From positions 2,170,001-2,234,000 of the forward strand of contig JAKNDB010000103.1 of the NCBI GenBank assembly GCA_024305405.1: a stretch of DNA of 64,000 nt, given 5' to 3'. The stretch comes from Dirofilaria immitis. Lineage: Eukaryota; Nematoda; Chromadorea; Rhabditida; Onchocercidae. A program made the translations under genes and the position numbers. Positions 1 to 13,252 of this stretch are shown piece after piece. Every line of letters starts with the position of its first letter. The stretch's first letter is position 1. The notes below the pieces were generated by a model that was not told where the DNA came from, made no database searches, and was given only the letters and a program-made list of their open reading frames with translations.

Positions 1-2647
1 TTTGCTCTCGATCTTGACCTTCAATTTCTTTAGGACAATTCGATTATCCTTTTAATATTAACTAATTTCTAACTCATTTAAAGTTAGATGATATAATGAA
101 ATTAAAAAAATTTGGTAGACAGAATTGTCATGAATGAATTATGTGAGGCAATAAATCTAAACGATTTAAAATTGTTATAAATGAATTATTCTACAGCAAT
201 GAATATAAAAAGCTCAGGCTAAACTAAAGAATATTTAATGATTTGATAAAGGACATCTCGATCAATCTTACTGATTAATTCTTAATCACTTAGACTTTAA
301 GACTGTCATGGGTGAGTTATGCGAAACAATTATTTAAAAAAATTTAGTCAATTTGTTATAAATGAGTTCATTTGAAACAATTAATTAAAATGGTCGAGAA
401 TTGTCAGTATTGAATTGTGAAAAATAATAAGTTTAAAAAAATTTAGGTTAAATTCGGAAAATATCAGATGTTATTTAGAAAAGGAATTAGTAGAAATTTG
501 AAGTGTTTTTTTCCCGTTGAGAAAGAAAAAACAAGGAAGCAATGAATTTTAAAATTTAATTTATTTATGATTATCATTTAATCGTTAAGCTGAAATGCTG
601 TTGTTAAGAAAAAATTTTTAACTATTTTTATTGTTTTCTTTTACTCAAAAAGTATTATACAATAAATTCTTCAGTACAGATAAGCATGAAATTAGATATT
701 CAAATCAGTAAAACAGATCGATCTAATTTCAGAGAAGCAAAATTATGTTCTGTTAATTGATTATGTTTAAATTTTCAGCATGAAAAGTTTTTAGCAATTT
801 AAAATTTGATAAAATTTTGAATGCATCTTTCCGGAGATATCATCAAAAATGAAAAGATAATGATATCTTTTAAATGAAATTCAATTTTGGAAAAATAAAA
901 TTCAAAAAAGTTACGTTGTAGAAAAAATCTTTACTGTCGAAAATTTAAATAGTCTTAGCAAAGAAATAATCTAAATTTTTACATATTATCGATTTCAGTT
1001 CATAAAAATACACAATTACATCATTCACCAATTTTTTTTGTTGCAAGCAACTGATAAGTTGCGAAGTTTGACGTGATGTATTACAGAAATGTTTATTATT
1101 GACGGAAAGAAGAATAGTTTGAGAATTCGTAAATAAGCAGCTGATAATGGATTGATAATAAATGATATAATTTTGAAAGGGCATAAATTTAGTTATTTGC
1201 TGAATAGACCTATCATAAAAGTAAATTTCCCAAGTGAAACAAAGAATTAAAATTGAAATTTAGGATAGGAAAAAAACGATCCCTTACTCTGATCATATGC
1301 AAAAAAAAAATCATAAATGAAGGAATGTCTTTTTCAGAAAACTTTTCGTTTTACGCCTCTCAAGCCATTTTCTTCGCTTCTATTTTACTTCAAGGACATT
1401 TTCCTTCTTGATCATCAATAATTTCATATTGAAAATTCAATTACATCTTGTGATAAATTGAATAAAATTAACTAATCACATCATTATACAATATAATATA
1501 CATATATGAACTTTATAAATTCCTATCCTTTGAAAAATTCGCAAAATTTAAATAAATTAGAAAAAAATCATATATAAGTTTTTAAAAAGGTTCCTTAAAG
1601 TCTATCAAAAATGTTAATGTAAAAATAATCATAAAAAGAATTGAAAGAAAAAACAATGAACAAATTATTTTTAACTAATTGATAAAAGTTTAAAAAATTG
1701 CAACATATATCATTATTTATCAATTAAAATAGATAAAAAAATCGATCATAATTTTATTCATCATAAAACAATTAATGATCATTTTGATTATTGCATGAAA
1801 ATATTTTTATAAAAAAAAAAAAACAGGAAACGAAATCAATTATTTGAAATAGTTTAAATTCATTCGTTTCATTGATCAGATTTGCGTAAATTAATTTTTT
1901 TTTTTAATTACAAAATGAAAAGGAAAAAAAGAAAGAGAAATTATAGAATTGAAAAGGAAGAAAGGAAGAAAAAGGAAGAAAGGATACCATTTTTATGCAT
2001 CAAATGATATATAAATATATATTATCCATTTCAATTTCTATTCTTCACTTTAATTTTGCCCTTAATTCTGCCTTTTTTATTTCGTTTTCATTAAAAAGAA
2101 AAAAATTTTTCAAATTTTCATTTGTACAATATTGAATAATCAAAATGAATAAGAATGGAAAATAATTTTACAATTTAAAATATTAATTAATTTTGCCTAA
2201 TGCTATAATGCACTTCTCTGAATTTTTACTTCCTGGGAAACGATAAATTTAAAATTAAAAATTTTCTTTTTAAAGTATATATTTGAAAAAGAAAAAGAAA
2301 AAAAAACCACATGTGGAAATAATTTGCTATGTGGAAGGAATAAAAATCATTAAAGTCATTAAATTAATTGCTGGGATAAAATTGAGCAAATTAAAGTGAT
2401 AGGAAAAAATTTTTTCAAAAGTGAAAATTCTTTGCGATTTACGAAATTTTATTATAGAATCGCTAAATAGCTTATGTTTCATCATATATCATTTAATTTT
2501 GATTAATTATTATATACAATTAAGCGATAAAAAAATCGATTAAATTTATAAGAGAAGGATTATTAAATTAAAATAGTACATATTTTATAGCATTGTTAAT
2601 TCTTAAATAACTAATCTCGATTCATCTCTTTGATATAATCTTATTGA

Positions 2648-2826
2648 AGGTGAGAGAAGTGAAAATGTAATTGATGTAATTAATGTTGAAAAAGGAAATT
2701 ACGATTAGGATGAAAATGAATGATGCAGAAATTTAAAGGTGTGAGATAAGTGAAAACGTAATTGACGTAAATAATTTTGAAAAGGAAAATTACGATTACG
2801 ATGAAAATGAATGATGCAAAAATCAT
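2648..2826. repeat. Two-copy tandem duplication, about 90 bases
   Basis: Two adjacent copies, about 2648-2736 and 2738-2826, share blocks such as gatgaaaatgaatgatgca and differ at roughly one base in eight. No coding frame is preserved across them. This is a plain local duplication that has aged. Confidence 0.75.
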
Positions 2827-5800
2827 TTAGGACACTGTGTCATTTCGTAATCATCGAGTGATTGATCAGTTCATAAAGAAAAATTACCGTAACATAATCG
2901 TAAATCGGATAGATGTCAAATTTTACAAACATAAAATTTCGAAATTGAGAAGCTATTTTGTCCTCAGGCCATTGAATCATTGATTCTTAAAATTTTTGTC
3001 CAGCTCACTGATTCGAAATCCTATTTTTCTTTCTCCTATCCAAAGAATTTATAGAGAAAAGCTTAATTTAATACATCCGTTCAATATTAAAAATGAAATT
3101 TAGAAGTGAACTAAATTCAATACATCGAATGATAAATCACTGACCTAATAGAGCGGATAATGATGGTGGTGATAACAGTAGTCATATCACTGAGTAATAT
3201 CACAATGACGAAGTACAAATGCTCATCTATTTATCATGATAATGGTTATATTCTCAGTAATGACTGTTATCAGTAATTTTTAACACATCACTAATAATCA
3301 CTAATAAAATTACTAATTAATAATTTTCGAATTTTATTTGCAATGGGCTAATAAATGATCTTTCAAAGATCAACAATAAAAAGAAAATATGTTTATTTTT
3401 TCGGATGAAATAATCGAAGAAAAAACGCTATTGGAATCATTTCGATATATGACAATCCGATCCTTTCAGTGAATCCTTTTTGCCCAAATTATCAATTTCT
3501 ATCGTCCAGTTTCTCGACATATCAACATATCGGTCAACATGCTCATTTTTATTTGGTATAGTTTAAAGGAATGTATAGGTCAGAAAAATAATACATTTTG
3601 GTCAATTTGTTGAGTGAATTGCTCTAACAATAAAATGAAGAAGACAAGGTAAATGACCTTGAGAAATGATTTCTCGACCGCAAATGGACCTCATCTTTTT
3701 ATGTTGACAGGAAAGTGCTATCTGTCCATTTGCTTCCTCAAATGATTGTTCAGTTACTTATTTTCAAAATCACTCTCGAATATCGAATCATTTTGTTTCA
3801 TTATTTTTCAACATTCGATCATTTTTCAATTTCTGATTGAACTGATCTTCATTTAACTTAGTGATCATCAATTCATACTGCGAGAAAGGATTTGAAATCG
3901 ATTTCCAATAAGAATTTTTTTTGTTTTTGCTAATGGAATAGATTTAAAATAAATTTTAGGATCAGTCCTCTTTACTAATTATTGGTATTTGTAAATAGAG
4001 AAGATTTATAAACAATTTTTGATTAATTTCTTTTAAAAATACTTAATGAAATTTTTAGCTTTTATTTTGGCTTTAGAAATTTTGGCTTTAAAAATTTCAA
4101 CTTTTGTCAAATAATCGGAAAGTTTTTATTTCAGGTTTCCGAAAATATTCAAAAAAACTATTTAAAAAAGAAAGTACGATGCAATTGCGGAATGTTTTTT
4201 TGACACATAAATGGAAAGAAAAAATGCGAACGAAAAATATCGAAAAAAAAGAATAAACAAAAAATAAGAGAAGATTAGCAAATTTAAAGACTTCTAATAA
4301 AAGGATATTATTTTGAATTATATTTTAGATTTATACATTTCCTCTGCTGTAATAAATATCCATTCTTTTATGTTTGAAATTTTAAATCAAAAAAAATTGA
4401 GTGAAATTGATTTAAATTCAATAAAAATTTGACTTTCATTTTTAAATTTAATCTACTTATATAACTGAGATTAAAGTTTAACTCATAATCAATTTGTTAT
4501 TTAATCAGTTGTTTAATAATTTTTAAAGCAGATTTTTCTATCTTAATATTTATCTAGATAATGTGAGTTTAATGTTACCAACAATTAATCATATTTGTTA
4601 ATAAAAAAATTATGCTAAAAATGATCCAGATTATACTATTTTTCGATTTAATAAGTTCTTTGTATTTGAATGATGAAAAATTAAAATAAAGCCTAGGCTG
4701 AATTAAACCAAATAGATATGCTATGAGAATAAAAATTTAAATCATAAATTTTACATAGTTATTTGGCAGTTGAAAATTGTCCCAATAAAAGATGAAAAAG
4801 TTAAAAGTTCATAATAAAAGTTTCTTTTGATAAAACTAGGCTAAAAAACTTTCTGGCCTTTTTTTCAGCTTTATTGATTTAAAATAAAAATAAAATGAAA
4901 AAGGTAAACATATGCAAAGTATGCCATCAATTTTTTTATTCCGTCATATCTCATTCAATGACTATATATTTTACCAAAAATATTTCAACAAAAAAATGGC
5001 CCATGAGAAAATAGTAGAGCAATGAGGAAGTTGCATTTTCTTTGAGCAAAATCAATTTAATAATTTGAAAAAAGTATGTATTATTTGAAAGAAATTCAAA
5101 TTTTCAATGACTTCAATTCTTCTAAAAATAGATTTATTCAAATATTTTAAATGAAACGACATTGATAATTTTTATTGCACGATATAGTCATTTTGGCGAT
5201 ACCTAATTTACCTATTCAATAATTGACAGTTTAATTATAGCAGATATTATTCGGAGTAAAGATATATTTTTGATGTATTAATGTCAATCGAATGATAAAT
5301 ATATTTCAGTGAAAATATAATTGATATGATCAAATAATCTAGAAGCAGATATAATTGTTGCAAAGTCATTAAATATTTCCATAAATAAAAGTTTAATATT
5401 TTTTTCAATAATGTAACTGATACTAACAGATTGATCAACGTTTTCTGATCAGTTTAATTAAAAAAATATGCATAAGCTTATTATAATCTTATGTTTAAAT
5501 TTAATCAATTTAAAAAAAATCACTCATTCATAAAAATTAAACAAATTTTTTGTATCTATGTTTTGATAACAATTTGATAAATTTAATGAAAATTCTATGA
5601 AAAAACTTTCAATATTTTTGATAATTAGTTGATAAATAAACGAATTACTGTTTCATCCTTCAACGATCATAGTATTGAATAATTTATTTGACATAATTTG
5701 TCAAACAAATTATTAGAACAAATCTTTAAAATGCAAGTTAAACGGAAATAGATTAATTACCAATAATTTCTGATCAATAAATATATCAAGATAGATAAGA

Positions 5801-7076
5801 TGAGATAGGAAACTAAAGAATATCATAAAGTTGGAGCTATTTTAAAAATTTTTCCTGAATTTCGATTAATAAGATAAAATTGGTTAATGCAATACGATAA
5901 ATTGTTATCCTAGTCATTTTAAAGAAAATCTCAAATTAATTATTGCATTAAAAGATTGTTGAAATAAATCAGTGATTGAAATGGATGAAAAATATTTTGC
6001 ATAATTTTTGATCAAATGTATATCTAATTTATTTACTAATTATTCTATCTGAGCATTATTATTTACATGCTAATATTCCATAATTTTCTTTTACAAAAAT
6101 ACTTAAAATTATTTAATCTAAAAAGATAGCAAACAAATAATACAAAATTTTTGATAATTACTGCAAAAGTTATAGTAAAATTTAATTGTTTAATTTTTTG
6201 CTAAATTGATTTTAAAAAGTTAATAACAATTCATCTGAAAGTCAAATTAATTCATTAAACTTTAAAAATATATATTCATTAATTATAAGATATTCAAAAT
6301 CGATTACATATAAATAAATAGAATAAATATAGTAATAACAATTCAACTATAATAAAATTCAAATTATTACTCTTTCATAGTAATAATGAAATAAAGGTTA
6401 TAGTTCATGTTTGAATTCATAGCATTTTAAAATAGTATTTGATACGTTTGATAGGTCTTCCATACTATCATTATTAACTTTCTTAAAAAGAAAAATCAAT
6501 TTGATGAAAAAAAAATGATTAAATAAAATGATTATGAAGAAGTTTAATTATTACATGAATTGATATGATCAATCTACTCAATTTAATATTTTCTTTTAAA
6601 ATAATTTGCTTATAAATATTTCTTCAAATAAATAGATTTAAATAATAAATATTCTAGTAAATAAACAGCAACTTGATTGTTCCCGAGTGTTATCAAAATG
6701 ATGGTAATATTTTTATTTATTAATTTTACCTATTATCACCTAATATATTTTAACAACAATGGTATTTATTGTCATATTTTTTAATATTCATCTCAACAAA
6801 ACAAAAATCAAAAACTTTATTATAATCAATTTCATTATAAAAGTTGAAATATTCTACGATAATCAATTTCATTATAAAAGCTAAAATATTAATTTAAAAT
6901 AAATTTTACTGAAAAATGAAGAAACAATTGACGATAATGGAAATAAACAGAAGTGCAAGTGATCAATGCTATGACCTTGACCTAAACATATTCATTTCAT
7001 TCGGAAAGAAGTAAGTACGATCAGTTTTTCAGAACATTCTAAAAATGAAAGGGATTGCTTTTTTTTTAAACATTAT

Positions 7077-7173
7077 TAAACTTTTTGAAACTTATTGCTC
7101 ATTATAACATTCAGCGCTCTTTTCATTTTTAAATTTTTCTTTTTTGAATTAATAATAAGTTTCAAAAAGTTTA
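7077..7173. repeat. Short inverted repeat, 20-base perfect arms
   Basis: The arm taaactttttgaaacttatt at 7077-7096 is the exact reverse complement of 7154-7173, around a loop of 57 bases. The length would suit a small RNA hairpin or a very small inverted-repeat element, but the loop is long and the arms are AT-rich, so chance or an element remnant is possible. Confidence 0.6.
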
Positions 7174-7720
7174 AATTTTTCATGCAGAAATTTTATTAAA
7201 TTTATAAAATTAGACATTACAACTTAAAATTTGAAATTCATTTTTATATTAAATTTATTTAATTTTCCAAAAGTTTTTCATTAAATATTAAATTTTCATA
7301 TTAAATTTTAATAAATTTCCAATCGGAAATTTATGAAATGCATACGAAATTCTTTACAGCTTTATTGATTATAATTATAAGTTTTAAATTTATTATTTTT
7401 AATATTTATTCAAATGAATTATTTTAATAGTTAAGAATTTCAAATATATGATTCATTTTTGTCTAGTAAATTCTATTAAATATTTACAATAATGATTTTC
7501 AACATTTCTATTTATTAATTTCTTCATACTTAAAAATGCAAATTAATTGTTATCAGCAGGTTTTAAAGTATATTTAATTTGATCTTAAATACTGAACAAA
7601 CTATAAGCATCCATGGTATTTTGCCTAGTTTTATCAAATATATTAGTAAGAGAAAGTGATGCATATTTTCGATAATATTTATCTTATCATTAGCCATTTT
7701 TAGCATATTTTATGAGTAGA

Positions 7721-8418
7721 TTAGACGCTGTACATTGACGTTGTTGAATCTTTTTCGCGTAACATCTGTGTTAGCATGTTTATGTACTGCAGCAATATTT
7801 TACTAAATTTAATCAAACAATGCTACTAATCTATGATTACATTATGATTATATAATAATCAGTACAATAATCATTATCTTTCAAGTATTATCAATCGTCC
7901 GATTCTTACAAATATATTTTTACGTCATTTTTATATCATGCATATGTTTGCAGTATTTATGTATCGACATGCAGTCTGCATTAAAATGCAATCAATCTTT
8001 TAACAAATGCTCATGTGAAATTTGCAATAAGAATAAGAAGTAAAATGTCTGATGACGTTATAATATTACTTGTTATCATTTCACCTTGTATTGATCGATC
8101 TTCCGGTTCTAATTTTTTTATCAACTTATCGTCGAAAGAACATTTGCTTGATTTCTTGTTCTGGTATGTCGTAATTTCAATGTAATTTATTGCACAACAA
8201 ACGATGAAGAAATACATAGCACACAAACATACCTTTTACCAATCATACCATTCTTTTCACTCTTATCATTACCATTATCATTATCATTACCGTTCTCTTC
8301 TCTATCTAAATCAACCTAACGATCTGGAAATAAATATTTTACTGTCAATTACAATATAAGTAGTTCCATCATCAACCAATATTTCGTTTCTTTTCCTTTC
8401 GATAAATTCTTTTAACAT
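7721..8418 (-). CDS. Probable small multi-exon gene of unknown function
   Basis: Several adjoining minus-strand pieces look coding although none is long. They are: an ATG at 8418 opening 22 codons that begin MLKEFIERKRNEILVDD; an acidic, Asn/Asp-rich piece (about 8316-8233) containing VDLDREENGNDNDNG and ending at a good AAAAG|GTATG donor; a Lys-rich piece at 8160-8085 between a ccag acceptor and a CAAG|GTGAAA donor, containing KKLEPEDRSIQ; and a terminal piece at 7786-7721 after attgctgcag, reading YINMLTQMLREKDS and ending SMYSV-stop. Phases do not all join as written. A 29-base gap between the first two pieces is too short for an intron, and one or more single-base run corrections or a missed exon would be needed, as in the genes downstream. 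The pieces add up to roughly 100 residues. No domain is recognised. The start lies about 300 bases from the kinase gene on the opposite strand, so the two would share a divergent promoter region. Confidence 0.35.
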
Positions 8419-8728
8419 TTCTCTGATAATTACTGAGAGTTTGACAATTCAAGTTTTTTGTTCAAACCTAAAATTCGTTCGTTTTATTAAATATTATTTA
8501 ATGTTGACTTTTGTTTTAATCTAAAATCGAACCTGAAATAATATCATTTTTAGGAATATAGATCAATCGTTAGCAAATATTGATACATACTTTGGAAGTA
8601 AAAACTGGAAGGATCATTTTTTGTCCGCAAATGAATGATAAGAAAATAGAAAATGAAGAGAAGCAAAAGAGGAAGCGGAGAAAACTCGAGCCGATATTTG
8701 CTCCGTAATCCGGAAGGGTTTGCTAGAA

Positions 8729-11700
8729 ATGATGATCAATTCCGCCAAAGAGCAAATGTCGATCGATACACTATCTACCGATTTGAAAATCCGAATCAAA
8801 GCAGAATTTCGTGGTGAAAAATTTTGTTTTGAAATGTATCGACCGCTTATGTTTGATGAATTGCAAGTACATCTAAATTCGAGATGTAATATGAAGTTGA
8901 ATATTTACTACACTTTACGCAATCATGAACTGATTATACCCATACGAAATCAGTTGGAGTTAGATCGTGCAATTGAATTAGTTGATCTGGATTGTGCATC
9001 ACATCAACGAAGTTTACGTCTGCTGCTATCCAGATATCAATCGGATATCCAATTATCAACGTTGCTTACATACTCAACAATTCCAGACGCGTCTGGAACT
9101 TTTTCAATCCAACCATCGAGAATTATTGAGGTTATTTCTTTGGTTGCAGTCTTAGCAAAAGTTTTTATGGATAGTGAATGGTTGATGAATTTAATTTAAA
9201 ATAGCTTTTTAAGACCTGTTCCGAAATATTTTTTACCTTTGCTTTTGGTACAAAATATGAAATATTTTAAAAATTAACAAAATTCAATTCAAATTACTTC
9301 ATTCGATCAACCACTCATTTAATTGGTTTATTTACTAATATATATAAATATATGTATAAACGGATTTAATTTAACAAACAATTCTGATAATATAAATTAT
9401 TCTAAAATTGAATTTTAAATTGAAGCAAAATCTTGAAGAGTTAAAATGAATGCATATCATTTGTTTCGCTATTAAATATTCTCGAACAGAAATAATGAAA
9501 TCTTGTTGTTGGAATGGTAATTTCAAATACTAAAATCAAAAATTCAATCTAATCATTTCATTTATTTACTCCCTCAGAAATATTCGACAAAATTATGGAT
9601 GGATGATGATGATACGCTTTGCGGTACCTTGAAATTTTAATAAATAATGAAAAGAAAAGCAGCGAATTTATGTAATAAAAATGATTTCCTAATGATTTTA
9701 AATACAAAATTTAAATTTAAAAATGCTTTTATTTCTTACGTAGTATTTACAAATATATTAAAGTTCAATTTGCAGATACCGTATTCGGAATATCGTTCAT
9801 CTTGTGCCAGTACAAGTACTGGAATGATTGATAGTTCAGGTAAAGGGCAAAATAGTAGTAGTGTCAGTAGTGGTGTGGTACTTGCTGATTTCGATGAGCA
9901 TTATCAGAAGAGTTCAAGCATACCTTGTGCACCAACCAATTGGAAGCAGGGCAAATGCATCGGTTCCGGAGCTTTCGGGAAAGTTTACGTGTGCGTTGAC
10001 GTAGATACCGGAAGAGAAGTGGCCCTGAAAAGGTTGAACAGAAAATTTTTTAAAATAGCAATTGATAGTAGATAACAATTTATGATGCATTTTTGTGTTT
10101 TTTTGATGTAAAATGAAGTTTAACAAATTAGATTTATCTTCTCTTGATAATAAGCCAGCTTAGATGCATAAAAAGTTAAATGATCAAAATAGTTTGAAGT
10201 TATTCTAGTTCTATTAAAGAAAAAAATCACACGAAATATCACGGAATATAAGTATTTCATTTAAGATGTTCATCAATTAAATAGTTTGTATTTAAACAAG
10301 TTATCATAATTTGAAAGAGAAAATTGATGTTATTGAATACGTTTGATATACTTTTGAAGCATATAGCATTTTATTATATTAGTTTTCGAAGTGCATCAAG
10401 CACTTAAGTTGAATATGCTATATGTTTAGCATGATTAACTTATTATAGATACTATATGTTTAGCATGATTAACTTATTATAGATACTACAATTTATAATT
10501 TTAAGAATTGTTTACTTATAGGAATTTTCTTTCGTAGCGAATAAATTACAAAAAAAAAAAAAAGAAGAAAATATGCGATGCGATAAATTTATATCAAAAA
10601 TTTATAGAATAAAATAACAAAACTTTTGATTGAAAAAATTTCCTGTGACTTTTAATAAAATTCGTGCATGCATCAGTTATCTTTTTTTTATCATTGCAAT
10701 ATTGTTAATGATTTATGAAAGAAGAAGGACTCATTTCAAAGATTATTAATTGGAAAAAGAATTGTACTTGAAAATTCGTTGAAGTTTGATCAAACAATTG
10801 ATTTTTTTGTTAGTAATCCATAATTTTGCTTGTAACAGTGTAATCAAGAATTAATTTGGACATATTTAAAATATGATTTAAATATAATTTTTATCAATTC
10901 TAAAATTTAGATTATCTTACATGCAGATGATTAGATAAATGTTTCAGATTCAATATTTGCCGTGGTGATAAACACTTGAAAAACCATATCAACCAATTAG
11001 AAAATGAAATTAATTTATTAAGTACCATACAACATGATCGAATTGTTCATTATCTTGGTGCACAACAAATCGATGATTCCATTTGTATATTTATCGAATA
11101 TATGACCGGTGGATCAGTGAAAGATTATATCGCTACTTATGGACGATTAAGTAGTGCAGTTGCAGGAAAATATACTTATCAAGTATTGCAAGGTTTAGAA
11201 TATTTGCATAGGAATGAAATTATTCATCGAGATATTAAACCAGCTAATATTTTACGCGATTCTAATGGTAATGTAAAAATTGGCGATTTTGGTTCTGCAA
11301 AACGATTACAAACAATTTGCAGTCAACAAAGTAAGTTTTTTTGTTTTTGAATTTATTTAAATAAAAATCTTTGAACTAAAATTCTCGAGAATAAGTCTTT
11401 GAAAGAATAATACAAGTTAAAATTTTATTTTTTAAATTAGCTAATGCTGCTTCTTGCTTATCTTGTTATTGTTAATCAATTGCCCTTTAGACATAAATTA
11501 ATTATTCATTCGTAGAAGTTATTGATCATTGTTAATTAGTTATTAATAAAAACAAATATTTTAAACTTGTGAAATTTAAATTACTTATTCTTAGCTTCAA
11601 CATTCATTGGTACACCGAATTATATGGCACCAGAAGTGGTATTGGGACGTACAAAACACGGACGTAAAGCGGATATTTGGAGTGTTGGTTGTACACTAGT

Positions 11701-11923
11701 GGAAATGTTAACGACAAAACCACCATGGAATAATTTAGAACCAATGGCTATTATTTTCAGCATTGCCCAAAATAATCCAAGTTATGAATTACCGCTAGGA
11801 ACTGATCCTATTTTAGCTCAGCTTATCAGTATGACGTTTGAACGTGAAATAAATAAACGACCTGGTGCATCAGAATTGCTTAACAATCTTGAATACCATA
11901 GATTTTCGAATATTTCTTCCTAA
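8729..11923 (+). CDS. mekk-3: MAP kinase kinase kinase, MEKK2/3 type (PB1 domain plus kinase)
   Basis: Ser/Thr kinase at the top of a MAPK cascade (MEKK2/MEKK3 family, which phosphorylates MAP2Ks such as MEK5, MKK4/7 or MKK3/6). Exons are 8729-9130, 9776-10032, 10948-11330 and 11595-11923; all phases fit and give 456 residues. An N-terminal PB1 domain (about 20-105) carries [12 protein letters not shown] and the charged OPCA-like end. A Ser-rich linker follows (about 110-185). The kinase domain (about 190-450) shows the glycine loop GSGAFGKV (197-204), catalytic Lys219 in [14 protein letters not shown] (Asp315), DFG (333-335), GTPNYMAPE, and [10 protein letters not shown] typical of the family. 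The linker is much shorter than in the human proteins (about 620 residues in total). The start is the first ATG after an in-frame TGA at 8654; the 75 bases in between stay open and look coding, so a longer N terminus is possible. The C. elegans-style symbol is assigned by family resemblance. No frame break is seen in this gene. Confidence 0.92.
10418..10485. repeat. 34-base tandem duplication in kinase intron 2
   Basis: Two near-identical 34-base copies (10418-10451 and 10452-10485) share the block tatatgtttagcatgatt and lie in intron 2 of the MEKK-type gene. The near identity means the duplication is young. Confidence 0.85.
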
Positions 11924-13252
11924 ATGTTTCCTTTTATGAAATATAAAATCACTGTATTCAATCTGTTTCATCATTTGAAATCTAATATCTAAGAAGTTAA
12001 ATCAAAAGACTTAAAAGATATCATTCTTATCAGGAATTTAAATCTTCAAATATCCAATTATAACTCATTCTAAATGTGAAATATTACTTGAAATATTACT
12101 TGTGTATTTGGTTTTTATTATTTGATGAAAATTATTCAAAATGATACTTATTGATATTTCTGATTTAGTAATTAATAATAGTTCAAACGTGAACTGATTG
12201 CATTTGATGCGAATTACGAAATGATTCAATAATCTCATTTTTAATGAATTACGAATTATGAGTAAATATAATTGTTTGGAATAAAATGTACAATTGAGTT
12301 TTCGCTTTAATTATATTACATAGCTTACCACATAATCAGTAAAATAATCACTGTTATCAAAAGCTTGGCAAATCATAACCCACTTCCTTTTAATTATATC
12401 ACTATGATGGCTTCTCATCATAATTTCATATACTCATTAAAGTAATTGAAAATATTGATCTCATTTTATTTAGAATGTCATTTATTTTTAATATATATAT
12501 ATTTTTAATGTATGACTATCACAAGTGAAGGATATATCAAAAATGATTTGGACGAAGAAATTTACTTATCAAAAAGAAGGGCTAAAATAAAATATTTTTT
12601 GCCATATTTGTGAACGATCTTTTATCAGTGAAATCGATTCATTTAAAATTTGTCATTTTGGATCTTCAGTGGGATTGATCGAGAATGGATTAAACTAGAG
12701 AAAAGTTGTATTGAAAAAGATCATGGATGATTTTGGTGGATTTTATTCATTCTTTGATATTTTTAAACATTGCTTTGAATTCATTTAGAAAAAATTTTTC
12801 AAAAATACTTGGAAATCTTTTATTCATTTTCTTGCCTTCACAATTTCTCATTTTTTTCCAAATAACAATTCGAATATCACATGTTGTGGTACGTATTGTA
12901 AAAATAAAATATTCTATGGTTGTTTTGATAATTTATACCATTCAAAATTGTTACGCAAGTTTAAGATTAGATTTGATTTATTAACAATTTTATTTATCAT
13001 TTCTCATCCAAAAATTTACAAAATTCTTTCATTTGAGGTTTTTTTTTTTCAAAATAGAAAAAATTTATCAAAAGATAACTAGGGTGAAACAATCGTATCA
13101 CCAGAGAAGTTGGAAATGAATTCTAAACAAAACGAGAAGTATTTTACGAGAAATAGTAAAATGTTACTTTGATCTTTGATTATGATTTCTATAATTAATT
13201 TTTGATATTTTAATAAATTTTTGTTTATTATACACTTTAGATTTTTTTAAAG
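11924..13252. other. Intergenic; 3' flank of the kinase gene
   Basis: A candidate poly(A) signal, aataaa, lies at 12280-12285, about 360 bases after the kinase stop codon. The rest is AT-rich. An 85-codon hydrophobic open frame at 12727-12984 is probably chance: it has no domain, and its composition is that of the surrounding DNA. Confidence 0.5.

Larger units (their letters stand above)
1..7720. other. AT-rich gene desert
   Basis: No exon with recognisable protein similarity was found on either strand. The open frames here are short, low in complexity and rich in Lys, Ile, Phe and Asn, as expected by chance at this composition. The stretch holds a degenerate 90-base duplication (2648-2826), a perfect 20-base inverted repeat (7077-7173) and weak old repeats in the first 480 bases, where the motif gtcatgaatgaattatg recurs in diverged form near 127, 304 and 403. 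It could be 5' regulatory or distal intergenic DNA. Confidence 0.6.

Noticed and set aside
3680..3735. gcaaatggac / gtccatttgc hairpin as a microRNA precursor
   Set aside because: Only ten paired bases around a 33-base loop; too short for a precursor stem and expected occasionally by chance.
12727..12984. 85-codon hydrophobic plus-strand frame
   Set aside because: Residue use follows the AT-rich composition and no domain or splice site supports it.
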